Origin: Acanthamoeba castellanii str. Neff
Taxonomy: Eukaryota > Discosea > Longamoebia > Acanthamoebidae
Assembly (NCBI RefSeq): GCF_000313135.1
Contig: NW_004457611.1
Span: 374,393 to 407,909, forward strand
Direction of reading: 5' to 3'
Length of the DNA: 33,517 nt
Shown: piece by piece, positions 1-11,659 of the stretch
Numbering within the stretch: the stretch's first letter is position 1
Layout: every line of letters starts with the position of its first letter
Program-made: the position numbers and the translations under genes
Notes under the pieces: generated by a model
Database searches by the model: none
The model's input: only the letters and a program-made list of their open reading frames with translations
Told to the model about the DNA's origin: nothing

Positions 1-1261
1 TGGTGTGGTGGTGTGGTGGTGTGTGTGTGGAATTACTGTACATTGTCTCTTGTGTGGATTGGGAATCATGTCCAGCAGCGCTTGATTGTGTCTGCCGGCC
101 TGTTCGCGGTCCTGCTCAACACGCTGCAGCTCTTGGAGCGTACTTCGGGCGGCCCAGTTCCCGTTTTCGACGGATCGGCTGGCCCACGTCTTGGCCTTGG
201 TCAAATCCTGCGGCACGCCCAGAGCGCCGCGGGCGTAGAGACAGGCCAGGTTGAGCATCGCCACCGTTTCGCCGCGAGCGGCCGCGGCCAGGTAGTACTC
301 ATGCGCCTGCTTCTCGTTCTTGGCTTCTCCATGGCGGCCACTTTCGTAGAGGGCACCCAGCGAGTTGAGGGCCGGAGCGTAATTGGCGTCAGCCGCGCGT
401 GTGATGAGCGCCAGGGCCTTCTCGAGGCTCTTTTCGCCAAAGAGGCCGTCCAGGTAGGCCTTGCCCAGAGCGTGTTGCGCATTGGCCACACCTGGGCGCG
501 CGGAAAACAAAACGAACACAATTAAGACCATTGAGTCAGTCACACACACACACAACACACACACACACACACATGCAAAACACACACACACACACACAAC
601 AAGAGAAGAAGAATAACTTGACTGAAAACTTACCAATGTTGGGCAAGGAGGTCAGCTTGTCCATGGGTGGGTGGGTGACGGCCTGATTCAGCAGCCTCTC
701 ACTCTTTTGCAGGTTCTTCTCCACGCCAAGGCCCTCTTGGTATAGCACAGCCTAGTGCCCCACGTCATGGTCAACCATAACTGTGAGGTGAAGAACGAAG
801 AACAAAGAACAAAGAACAAAGAACGAAGAACGAAGGACGAAGAACAAAGAACAGAGTGAGAGGGTAGAGAATGCATGGACCAGGTTGTACATGGCCTCAG
901 GCGAGTCATGGTCCACCCCCAGCTGGAATAGGTGTGCGGCCTTGGCGTAGTCAAGCTTGGGCTGCATCATGTAGGTGTGTGCCTTGGGCCAGTTGCACTG
1001 CACAAACAGGACTTGGCCTTTCCTGAAGTAGCCCTCGGGCCAGGTGGGCCTCAGGCACTGGGCCTCCTTGCCATCCAGGAGAGCACAGCTCAGGTCACCA
1101 TCAGCCAGGTGCGCCGCCAAGCAATTATTGGCTGCACTCTGGAGTGGGTTGAATGTGATGATGGCTGAGTGATTGAAGGAGGAATGTTGCGCCAGTGTTG
1201 AGGAAACCAAGTATACTACCACTAGCACAAGCAAGATGGCCATCCTTGCAGAGATAGACAT
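1..1261 (-). CDS. Secreted Sel1-like repeat protein (3' end beyond the window)
   Basis: Three exons are visible: 881-1261, 634-751, and 491 to the left edge. Both introns (752-880, 492-633) have GT-AG ends and keep frame. The start at 1261 gives a classic signal peptide: a short polar start, then the hydrophobic run ILLVLVVVYLVSSTLA, with likely cleavage near AQ. After a Cys-containing linker of about 90 residues come at least four Sel1-type helical repeats, recognisable from motifs such as PEAMYNLAVLYQEGLGVEK, ANAQHALGKAYLDG, APALNSLGALYESG and ETVAMLNLACLYARGALGV. Sel1 repeats are TPR-like scaffolds for protein-protein contacts; relatives of SEL1L act in ER quality control, but many amoebal and bacterial family members have unknown roles. 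The reading frame stays open to base 1. A GT at 40-41 on the minus strand could start another intron, so the C-terminus is unknown. The family call is firm; the specific role is not. Confidence 0.8.
541..600. repeat. (CA)n microsatellite
   Basis: Imperfect CA dinucleotide run inside the second intron of the Sel1-repeat gene, broken by ATGCAAAA near 571-580. Confidence 0.9.
790..853. repeat. GAACAAA/GAACGAA tandem repeat in an intron
   Basis: About nine copies of a 6-7 nt unit (GAACAAA, GAACGAA) in the first intron of the Sel1-repeat gene. On the coding strand this is a pyrimidine-rich TTCTTTGTTC tract. Confidence 0.85.
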
Positions 1262-1548
1262 GGTGGTGGGGGTAGGTGAAGGTGGAGTGAGAGGAGATGG
1301 ATTGAACAAGAATACAATGTTATTCACACTTGTGTTGAAGTACCAGCGTCAGCAGTAAAAACAGATTGGACAACTGCCAACAATGTCAATGTGGCCACAA
1401 GGACAGATAGCGAGGACCATTGGCCTGACATGTGAGTGGGACATTGCCCTGATAAAATATCAACTCCAACCCCCATGGTCTTTGGAGTGCTTAAGTTTGT
1501 GCTTCAGTATCCTGAAGCTCTACATTTTGTCTGCCTCCCACTCCTGCC

Positions 1549-2259
1549 ATGACCAACTTTGTGTCTCTTGTGCTGCTTGTGTTTATTGTGTCAATTGCGT
1601 TTTTGGTGGCTGTGCTGGTGGCTTCAGCATCTGTGGCTCAGACCAAGGCCCCTGACACGTTCCTGTTGACCCTGCAAGCGGAGTGCAGTGCATATGTGGC
1701 GCCGCTCAAGTGCTTGTCCTTCTTGATGGCCTTCAAGTGGCCACTCTCCATACCCCACCCCCGACCACTTGGCCTGGCCCATTGGGATGGAGTCTCACCA
1801 CCCACTTTCTTGCTTGCAGTCTTTCCATGTGGAGGGTCCAGTTGTTCCCTAGACGCAACTGGTGGCAGTGTTGCAACCAAGCATGACATGCTCTTCAATG
1901 CCAAATACACCACCAACTGGACTGGTACTTCACTTTTACATGCCTGGTTGATCACAAAGCAACAAGAACAATCACTAAGAACACTAATCATTTCATCACC
2001 ATCTGTAGTTGAGGTCAACTACAACAAGCCAAACCAGCCAGGCTTCTCTCTGCACGCCTGGTGGATCAAAACGCCCTTCACCTTGGAAGGCCTTTTGCCA
2101 AAGGACCACCCCCACTTTAGTGTGATTGCGCCCTTTGCCCCAGAGCACCTTCCCTGTCCTGGTGCTGCTGCTGATGTGAACTGCACCATGGTGTACTTCC
2201 CCATTGTGATTAGCTACAACAGCAGTGGGCTGAACATGACAACAACCTTGTCAGCTTGA
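1549..2259 (+). CDS. Hypothetical secreted or membrane-anchored protein
   Basis: Open frame of 236 codons from an ATG at 1549 to TGA. Residues 5-30 are strongly hydrophobic (LVLLVFIVSIAFLVAVLVASASVA), consistent with a signal peptide or signal anchor. The rest has several Cys and N-glycosylation-type sequons (NWT, NCT, NSS, NMT), as expected for an exported protein. A possible intron of about 84 nt sits in the middle: a GT near 1737 and a pyrimidine-rich TTGCTTGCAG ending at about 1820. Its removal would keep frame, so the annotated length is uncertain. The gene is AT-richer than the core genes and lies directly beside a decayed retrotransposon, so it may itself be mobile-element cargo or a remnant. 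No family recognised. Confidence 0.4.
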   Translation: MTNFVSLVLLVFIVSIAFLVAVLVASASVAQTKAPDTFLLTLQAECSAYVAPLKCLSFLMAFKWPLSIPHPRPLGLAHWDGVSPPTFLLAVFPCGGSSCSLDATGGSVATKHDMLFNAKYTTNWTGTSLLHAWLITKQQEQSLRTLIISSPSVVEVNYNKPNQPGFSLHAWWIKTPFTLEGLLPKDHPHFSVIAPFAPEHLPCPGAAADVNCTMVYFPIVISYNSSGLNMTTTLSA

Positions 2260-2379
2260 AGAACCACACAAGGGGATCTGGATATAAAGTATTTTGCGTT
2301 TTTATTTTATTTTATTTTTCTTGTTCAAACAACAAGGGGCATGAACACTGCAACAAATAAGTACACAAATTGCCTGTGC

Positions 2380-2490
2380 TTACATGCCCCTGCACCCCAG
2401 TGTGTATTTTTGATTTACATATCCCTCTGGTTGGGCAATGTATATTTCTTCCTGTATTGGGGCATTGTAGCACAAGATAGCATTGATGAA
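2380..2490 (-). pseudogene. Reverse-transcriptase N-terminal fragment of the copia element
   Basis: The motif NAPIQEEIYIAQPEGYV is characteristic of the start of the Ty1/copia reverse-transcriptase domain. The frame ends in a stop about ten residues later, well before the YVDD catalytic site, so the domain is truncated. Confidence 0.75.
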
Positions 2491-2699
2491 GGTGATGAAG
2501 TAGTGCAATCCTTGTTGAGTAGGTGTCTGAATTGGACTGCAAACATTGCTGTGCAGGACCTGCAACTGGCATTCAGATTGTGGTACTGGGCCTTGATGGG
2601 TTATTGGTTGTTGTTGCTTCTTGTTGATGCAGGTCAGGCACTGAGAGAGTTGGTGGCCTTGATGTGGAGGCGCTCTTTGCATGTGTGGCTGAAATAGTG

Positions 2700-3115
2700 G
2701 TGAAGAAGGTTGAAGTTGGGAGCTGGTGTGTGGGTGGTGAAGGCAAAATTGGTGGTTCTGGTTGGGGAAGAACCTAGTGGTAGAGCCTAGTGTTGCCTCA
2801 AGAAATGGCTCCCTGGCTTTATTGATGATGAGGCATTTGGTGTTGTGAAGGAGACTGACATGATTGTTCCTGAGTGACTGAGATGGGATCAGGTTCTTGC
2901 TGAAGGATGGGATGAAGAGCATGTTGTGGAGCTCCACATGCTTTGACTTGCCATGAATGATGGTGATGCCCCAAATAGTTCGTTGGCTATGACTGAGTCA
3001 TCCCCCAGAACTACAGGGTGAGGGGTGATGGGCTGGAAATCATGGAGGACATTACCTTTGCAGGTGACACTCACCAACACGCCAGAATCGAAGTACCAGA
3101 CATCACACTAATCAC
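2700..3115 (-). pseudogene. Protease and pre-integrase fragments of the copia element
   Basis: A WYFDSG motif, with the catalytic D-S-G at 3081-3089, marks a retroviral-type aspartic protease. VVLGDDS follows about 35 codons later, as in copia proteases. In a neighbouring frame ELHNMLFIPSFSKNLIP matches the copia consensus L-x-x-V-L-x-V-P-x-x-x-x-N-L-I just downstream of the protease. The frame change between the two shows decay. Confidence 0.75.
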
Positions 3116-3180
3116 AGCCCATGACAAGTGTAGAGGGCAACAAACTTGGGGACCTCAGCAACATTGACAAAGTTGTTGAG

Positions 3181-4245
3181 TCACTTGATCTCATTCACAC
3201 ACTTGCAGTTCAAGGCCAAGTGACCAGGGAAAATCGCAGAATGCACATTTGATGACACCAACCTTCTCACCACCACCAGATTTTCCAACCATGTTTCCTT
3301 CAGATCCTTTTCCTCTTCCTTTCTGATGTCAGGGTTTTTCATACTTGGATTTGAGGCAGGAGAAGACAAGACTGCCAGCACATGGTCCTTCAAGGGTCTA
3401 GGTTTGTTGGTCTCAAGTAGCTCTACTTCACACTGGACCAGCAGCAACCTGCTGGTGGTCCTATCAAGCTGCTTGTTGACTCCACCAACTTCAATGTGTT
3501 TAACAGTTGAGTGGTACTCAGCAGGTAGCCCTGACAGCATCACCATGATCATAATTCAGTTGTTGCAAATCAACATGAAGTGCAAGCTCTTCTGTGATGA
3601 TGTTGAGATGATTGAAGTATATGGTGAGTTCCTCCCCTTGCCCAAGCTTGAGTTGGTGTAGGCCAGAGGCAATGTTGAAAAGATGCTTCTAATTTAATGG
3701 TAGGTATTTCTCTTGAAGAAGCTTTAGGAGCTTGTGGGGGTTGCACAGGCCATCAGAAGTTTGAGTATGGTCTTGAAGAGTCTGACTGTTGAACAGAAAG
3801 ATGAACTTGTGGGCAAATACCTCAGCATCTTGGTCCTGATGATGATGATGATGACTGGGGTGCAATGGACTTGGACTTGACCTGCTTCTCTGGCTCTGTG
3901 TACTTTTGTTGGAGGTACTGCTTCTCCTCCTTCTGCTTCTGTGGATGCTTTTGCAGGTGTTTGCCTTCTTCCTCACTGAGTCCTAGAGGGTCTCAGATGA
4001 GAACATGTCATCATTGTCTTTGTCCTTGAAGTAGAAAACGCCTGGTGGAGATGATGAGGGGGTGACTTGACTGTGGCTGGAGTTCTGAAGATGGATGCTG
4101 TTGGATTGACACAGATGCACACCCACACATCTTTGGCATAGAGGTACATCTTTAGTTGAGTCAACCAGTCATGATAATTGGCTGATGACTTCAATGTGGG
4201 AACACTGAACAATCTGTTTATTCCTAGCATAATGCTGGAGAGCAT
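3181..4245 (-). pseudogene. Gag-like fragments of the copia element
   Basis: At 3973-4245 the minus strand reads NYHDWLTQLKMYLYAKDVW, close to the copia gag opening (UBN2/DUF4219-type, the N-Y-x-x-W...K-M-x-x-x-L pattern). At 3181-3552 LSGLPAEYHSTVKHI matches the later gag helix. At its 3' end lies a zinc knuckle of C-x2-C-x4-H-x4-C type (about 3190-3250); its first two Cys and its last His and Cys lie in different frames, so it is broken by a frameshift. Several other frame changes separate the pieces. Confidence 0.7.
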
Positions 4246-4260
4246 GGGCCATAACCTGTT

Positions 4261-4967
4261 GATGTTAGTAGTTGATGCAGGAGTTGGTAAAACAAGAAGT
4301 GTTTATTAATTGTTAGATTTCTGTCTTTCTGGTAGTAAAAGAGTGTGAGAGAACTTAAATCTCTGACTTTAGTAAAAGTGAGAAATAGATAATAAAAGAT
4401 CAGACAGATACACATAGTTTTAGTGTAGAGGCCTGTTGCTGACGCTGACAGGAAATGCACCTGGGCATGTTGGTAGCATTAGTGTGTAACTTAGGTTGCA
4501 CACACATTGCACTGTCCCAGAACACAGAACCGTGGGAATTTAGTGTGCCCTGAAACAGCTGACAACATGAGAAAACAGCTCTCCATGACAACCATGCAAA
4601 CCTAAATTGTGGCCAATGTCACACAGGTAATCACCTTAGTGCAGCAAGACCATGAGCACAGCAACAAAGGGGATGAGGACCACAACACAGCAAGGATAGG
4701 GACAAGGAGGGTGATAGGATGGAGGAGTGAGGAGACTCACATGCAAGAGGCCATACACAAGACCATCAATAAGCCACAAGGCCCATTTTCTCAGTTTTAA
4801 TTGGCCCTTCTATTGTGGCAGTGATGCTGACAAAAAGAACTTTGCCCTGACCAAAATCTGTACAATGAGGTGCTGGACAGCTCTGTACTTGGCCACAAAG
4901 CCCATTTTCCGTTAATTTTCCACTATAAAATTGAGGGAAAAAAAGATAATATTGCGCCCAAGACAAG
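4261..4967. other. AT-richer intergenic stretch without a recognised gene
   Basis: No frame here gives a protein I recognise. The right end is the promoter side of the aminotransferase gene. Confidence 0.5.
4924..4930 (+). promoter_or_regulatory. TATA box candidate of the aminotransferase gene
   Basis: TATAAAA lies 37-44 bases upstream of the aminotransferase ATG, in an otherwise AT-rich leader. Position and sequence fit a TATA box with a short 5' UTR, but no transcript evidence is available. Confidence 0.45.
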
Positions 4968-7820
<2,853 letters not shown>

Positions 7821-7920
7821 GGATTCCTCATCGTTAAGCAAACAACAACAAATGTTTTGTTTTATTTGGTGCACACCACGACCACACCCCAACTTGCTAT
7901 CATATCACAAGTAATCAACG

Positions 7921-8193
7921 ATGAAGCGAGCCGCCACCAGCCACAACACTGCGCGAGATCAGATTTTCAAAATCTTCGATCGTGGGCAGTGGAAGGAGGC
8001 CAAGCTGTGCGCACAGTGTGACCGCACCTTCACCAACCGAAGAAGATGGAAGGACAAATTCGCAGAGATCCGGTACTGCAGCGATCGATGCAGAAGCGAG
8101 GCGAAATCCCTCAATAACACAACACCCTCAGGCGACTGTGTGTCAAAAAGGGATGTTCCGCTGCCGGGAATCGAACCCGGGGCGCATGGGTGA
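7921..8193 (+). CDS. DUF2256-type small zinc-ribbon-like protein
   Basis: A 90-residue single-exon frame. Residues 30-57 carry the DUF2256 pattern: Cys pairs at 30/33 (CAQC) and 53/57 (YCSDRCR) separated by an aromatic/basic segment (FTNRRRWKDKF). DUF2256 proteins are small, mostly bacterial, of unknown biochemical role and often found beside photolyase/cryptochrome genes; the four Cys suggest metal binding. The last 12 codons and the stop (8191-8193) lie inside an antisense tRNA-Glu gene, so the native C-terminus may have been replaced when the tRNA copy landed there. It starts 100 bases after the aminotransferase stop on the same strand. Bacterial origin is possible but not shown. Confidence 0.7.
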   Translation: MKRAATSHNTARDQIFKIFDRGQWKEAKLCAQCDRTFTNRRRWKDKFAEIRYCSDRCRSEAKSLNNTTPSGDCVSKRDVPLPGIEPGAHG

Positions 8194-8270
8194 GAACCAT
8201 AAATGTTACCGACTACACCACAGCGGATTGGTTAAAATGATGCCTGACTAGGTAGGGAAGCAGGGCCGAG
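8149..8270. repeat. Left arm of a 122-nt inverted repeat containing a tRNA-Glu
   Basis: This stretch is the reverse complement of 9409-9530 with only three mismatches by eye, all near 8242-8247. It includes the whole tRNA-Glu gene, 7 nt of its 3' flank and 43 nt of its 5' flank. The pair bounds a 1,138-nt AT-richer interior. Confidence 0.85.
8156..8227 (-). tRNA. tRNA-Glu (CTC), copy 1
   Basis: The acceptor stem TCCGCTG/CAGCGGA pairs fully. The anticodon loop TTCTCAC gives anticodon CTC (reads GAG). The T arm CCGGG-TTCGATT-CCCGG carries the B box GGTTCGATTCC. Discriminator base is A and no intron is present. A T-run terminator follows on the minus strand (AGGGATGT reversed, then TTTTT), and the 5' leader is TTTTAACCAA. 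Confidence 0.93.
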
Positions 8271-9408
8271 CCTTCACCATGCCAAGTCAAAAGTCCTACA
8301 CCTGCAAATACCTGTTGCTTGTTCTGAACTATGTGAACTCAGGTTTTGTTGGGATTTTTCACAACATGGTTCATGGTTGGTTGGTGTTCATGGTGGTTGT
8401 CCTGGTGCTTTGGTTGCACAGGTTTTTTTGTGGTTGTCTCCAGTTTTTCTTACTTTATAACACCATGTACCTCCCAGGGTGGCATTCACACACTCCACCC
8501 TGCTTGACAACCTCAAGTATGACTGCCAGAGCAAGCCAACACCACTTGCTGATGCTGTCCCCCACATCCCTTCCAGTACAGGAGGGTGTTGCAAAGGTGC
8601 AGCAGCCCAACTGCACCCTGTGACAACATAAAGGGGAAAAACACCACCCCAGGGCCTGTGGTGACTCCAGGAGACCAATGGCAAGAATTGAGCCAGCCAC
8701 TTGACTCATGGGTATTCTCTGTGGCAATGGCAAGATGGAAGCCAATCACCCACAAACCAAGTGTTCATGAAAAAGGTGCCAGATAGTTAGTGAAAACATG
8801 TCACAGACCCTTTTTTGTGAACTCCTTCTCATCTGCAGTATGAGCACCACCATGTGTACTTGTAAATGAAACTAGTGGCAGACCAACTGGGGTGGTTTTT
8901 GAGGGACATGTATGTGACTGCTGTGCCACACAAAAAACAAAAAAAAACAACCAATCAAGAGCAGGAGACCCCACTCAAGAAACAGCCACCTCAAGCAAGA
9001 ACAGCAACTGCATTCTTTGAAGTGAAAGTCACTTGGCTCCTTGGTGTGTGCCCCACAGTCAACCAGTTGGTGTTTTGTTATGCTGTATGTGGCACCATGA
9101 CTGAAACCTCTAGGAAGTGGATGGGACATGCCATGTGCACACACCTGATGTTGCTTGGCTGATGGTGATGTGCTGTTCTGGGTTCTGAATCCTAACACCA
9201 ACTCTTGCACATAAAAAAATGTGCATGCCACAAAAGTGCACAGCAAGCAGGGCAAGTGACTTCTCCTAGTGAAGGCAAATAGCAATATCCTTGATCTGCT
9301 AACAATCTTGGGCAAGTAGCAGTACATGCCCACTCTGACAGGTCACAAGTGAGCATGCTAACTCCTGGAGGGGCATGCAAAGTCACAGTCAAGGGCCTAT
9401 ACAACTGT
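8271..9408. other. AT-richer interior between the inverted tRNA-Glu repeats
   Basis: 1,138 nt with base composition unlike the GC-rich genes on either side. Several frames of 80-150 codons exist on both strands, but none has a recognisable domain or a convincing codon pattern. It could be an insertion or the decayed remains of a mobile element. Confidence 0.5.
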
Positions 9409-9530
9409 CTCGGCCCTGCTTCCCTACCTGGTGATGCATCATTTTAACCAATCCGCTGTGGTGTAGTCGGTAACATTTATGGTTCTCACCCATGCGCCCC
9501 GGGTTCGATTCCCGGCAGCGGAACATCCCT
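9409..9530. repeat. Right arm of the 122-nt inverted repeat containing a tRNA-Glu
   Basis: Inverted partner of 8149-8270. Homology begins at CTCGGCCCTGCTTCCCTACC and ends at ACATCCCT, just past the tRNA discriminator base. Confidence 0.85.
9452..9523 (+). tRNA. tRNA-Glu (CTC), copy 2
   Basis: Identical over 72 nt to copy 1, with the same cloverleaf, anticodon CTC and A discriminator. The 5' leader is TTTTAACCAA, and a T-run terminator (CTTTTTTG) begins about 8 nt downstream. Confidence 0.93.
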
Positions 9531-9739
9531 CTTTTTTGTTTTAAAACTCCCACTTTGTCAATCTCACCTACACACGAGTGAGTGCGTTGTTTTGGCTTTG
9601 GTCTGTGGGTGCACTGCAACTGCCCAGAAAGGAGACAACGAACTTTACGGGCGGTTTCGGTGTCTTCGCCATTCGCCAGAGAAGGATAAATATTTAATGC
9701 ACGGCATGCTTGTGATAATCTGACCATCTTCCTGTCTGA

Positions 9740-11068
9740 TCACCAACCACCACCACTAAGCCAGGACCAGCCCGGAGGATAGGGCGAACTCACGCCAACC
9801 GCAACCGCCAGCGGTGCAGGGCAGCAATCGCACCCCGCGGTGGTGTGTTGATCACGTGGTGGTGGTGCTGGTGGGCTGCTCCACGACTCGCTTTGCCACG
9901 TAGGCGCGTGATGCAACGAAGATGACGACGACGTTGACGAGTAGAGAAGGTCGGTGATTGGGCTGCGCTGTGGTGTGTAGTCGGGTTGATGGTGATGGTG
10001 TTGGGGCTGGTGCTGGTGGTTGGGGTAGTGCGGGCTGGGCCAATCATCGATGGCCGGGTAGAGGTGGCGGAGCGACGGAGCGGAGGAGTAGGAGAGTAGT
10101 GTGGAAGAGGTGGTGGTGGAAGTGGTGGCGCAGGGTGGAGCCATCGCAATGCAGCCGCTGCTGCTGCTGGGCTCGACCAGGTCGGCCATCTCGCCCAGCG
10201 AGCTGAAGAAGCTGTCGACCCACGACAGGACCGGCGGCAGCGACATCGAGTTCGACGTCGATGTGGTAGTCGACGAGAAGACGGGCGAGGACAGCGTCGA
10301 CGACGACGACGACGACGAAGAGGCCGAGGGCAAGTGCGGCGAGATGGACGGGTCGACAAGGAACGACGATGACGAAGATGACGCCAGCGTGGGCACGAGG
10401 TAGGTGTTATTGGTGTTGGGGCTGTGCTCGAACTCGCGCGACTTCCACAGGCTCTGTGTCGACACGGCGGCCGGGTCGTGCACGCCGCTGCAGTCGCACT
10501 GCGCATCGGCGCAGATGAGCGGCAGCGAGTGATGGCGCGTCGTCGTGGTCGTCGGCACGGGCGGCGGAGGTCTTACGGGCCACGGCTGGTGCGTGGTCGG
10601 GGCCGACGGCGGGTAGGTGGTGGTCGCGGCTGGGGCCGTTGTAGGCCTGGGGTGGACCGGTGTCGGGGCCGCCGAGGCCAAGTTCGCTGCGGTCTTCGCT
10701 TGTCGTGGTCTGTCGCTTTCGTTCTTTGTCGTTTTCGCTTTCTTCGAAGAAGCCGAAGACGGACCGCTTCCGTTCTTTCGCGACTGAGCGGGCGGGGAGG
10801 TGGCCGCGGCCGCGGCGGTCTTGGCGGCGGAGGCGGCCATGAGCTGTCGCTTGCGCTTGCGGAGACCGCGCTTCTCCCTCCGTTCGCGTTCCTTCTCGGC
10901 CTCAGAGGCGGCCTGCGGGCTTGTGGCCAGCTGGCGCAGGAACGACTGAATATCGCCCTGGACCGACCCCGCACCTCGCAAGAACAGTTCGCCCAGGGTC
11001 GGCTCGCGACTTGCGGCTGCAGCAGCAGCCAGCTGCTCGGCCAGCGTCGGGTTCGTAGACGTCGTCAT
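9740..11068 (-). CDS. Low-complexity Ser/Thr/Pro/His-rich protein, paralogue 1
   Basis: Intronless frame of 442 codons starting at ATG 11068. The N-terminal 75 residues are the most protein-like part: an Ala-rich helix, then SVQGDIQSFLRQLATSP, then a charged helix ending in the basic string RKRKRQ, a possible nuclear-localisation or DNA/RNA-contact segment. The remainder is dominated by Ser, Thr, Pro and His runs, with a short Cys cluster (ADAQCDCSG). No catalytic domain is visible. The next gene on the same strand has the same plan: an MTT start, a short L-x-x-L-x-x-SP helix, then an E-rich to KR-rich helix. I infer an old tandem duplication. A nuclear regulatory role is possible but unproven. 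Confidence 0.6.
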   Translation of the reverse strand: MTTSTNPTLAEQLAAAAAASREPTLGELFLRGAGSVQGDIQSFLRQLATSPQAASEAEKERERREKRGLRKRKRQLMAASAAKTAAAAATSPPAQSRKNGSGPSSASSKKAKTTKNESDRPRQAKTAANLASAAPTPVHPRPTTAPAATTTYPPSAPTTHQPWPVRPPPPVPTTTTTRHHSLPLICADAQCDCSGVHDPAAVSTQSLWKSREFEHSPNTNNTYLVPTLASSSSSSFLVDPSISPHLPSASSSSSSSSTLSSPVFSSTTTSTSNSMSLPPVLSWVDSFFSSLGEMADLVEPSSSSGCIAMAPPCATTSTTTSSTLLSYSSAPSLRHLYPAIDDWPSPHYPNHQHQPQHHHHQPDYTPQRSPITDLLYSSTSSSSSLHHAPTWQSESWSSPPAPPPRDQHTTAGCDCCPAPLAVAVGVSSPYPPGWSWLSGGGW

Positions 11069-11659
11069 TCTTTTTCTGTGCTTCGCTCTTCGTTCTTTTT
11101 CTCTTCAACGTTCGCCTATCACTTTCGTTCTTTGAGCTCCGTGGCCGGTGGTGGGGCGAACAGAGCTCAACGTTGTGCGCACGCGCTTGTCTCGAAGCTG
11201 GGCTGAAGTGCAAATCCGTCCTACTAGGCCTGGGCTTCTAGACACAGCTGGTTAGGGTCCAGATGCAGCCGGTGTTGAGGGTTGAGGGTGTCTTCTCTGC
11301 TCTGCGTTTTTCCAGTGGTTTGCGCAGACCGGCGCAGTGGATTGCTGGCGCGAGCGAACCGTGCGCATGTTGGCTAGACCGATACTCGTCAAGATGAGGG
11401 ATGGATGAGTACGCGATGACTCACGGCCGCAAAAAAAACGTCAGTCGGAGTTGGTTGCTTGGGTGCCTGGTGGCTGCACGTGCGCTCCGCCAATGGCCGG
11501 AGAGCTGCCCCGGAGAAAATTGGCGCGGGGATGGGCAGTCCGCTAATCCAGATACGCCGATCCAAGCGGGTGCAACCACGTCACCTGTTGCACAAAGCCT
11601 CATGTAAGGAAGCAGGCGCACTTACCAATTCTTTCTTTTGTGTTTCTCTATCTTTAAAT
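11069..11659. other. Intergenic region between the two Ser-rich paralogues
   Basis: Contains pyrimidine-rich TTCGTTCTTT-type strings just upstream of paralogue 1 (11071-11135), probably its leader or promoter region. No further gene is recognisable. Confidence 0.5.

Larger units (their letters stand above)
2380..4245 (-). mobile_element. Decayed Ty1/copia-type LTR retrotransposon
   Basis: Fragments of a copia-type gag-pol occur in the right order on the minus strand. A gag-like start lies at 3973-4245, a second gag part with a CCHC knuckle at 3181-3552, an aspartic-protease active site at 3081-3089, the conserved stretch after the protease near 2840-2940, and a reverse-transcriptase N-terminal motif at 2380-2490. 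Frames change repeatedly, stops occur, and there is too little room for a full integrase, so part is deleted. No long terminal repeats were spotted by eye at either end. The element is AT-richer than neighbouring genes. It is best read as an old, inactive insertion between host genes. Confidence 0.75.

Noticed and set aside
8130..8251. Short protein frames reading MFRCRESNPGRMGENHK or PLPGIEPGAHG, repeated at several places
   Set aside because: They are translations of the antisense strand of the tRNA-Glu copies, not proteins.
10101..10403. Plus-strand acidic frame (DDDDDDEEAEGK)
   Set aside because: It is the complement of Ser codon runs in the first Ser-rich protein.
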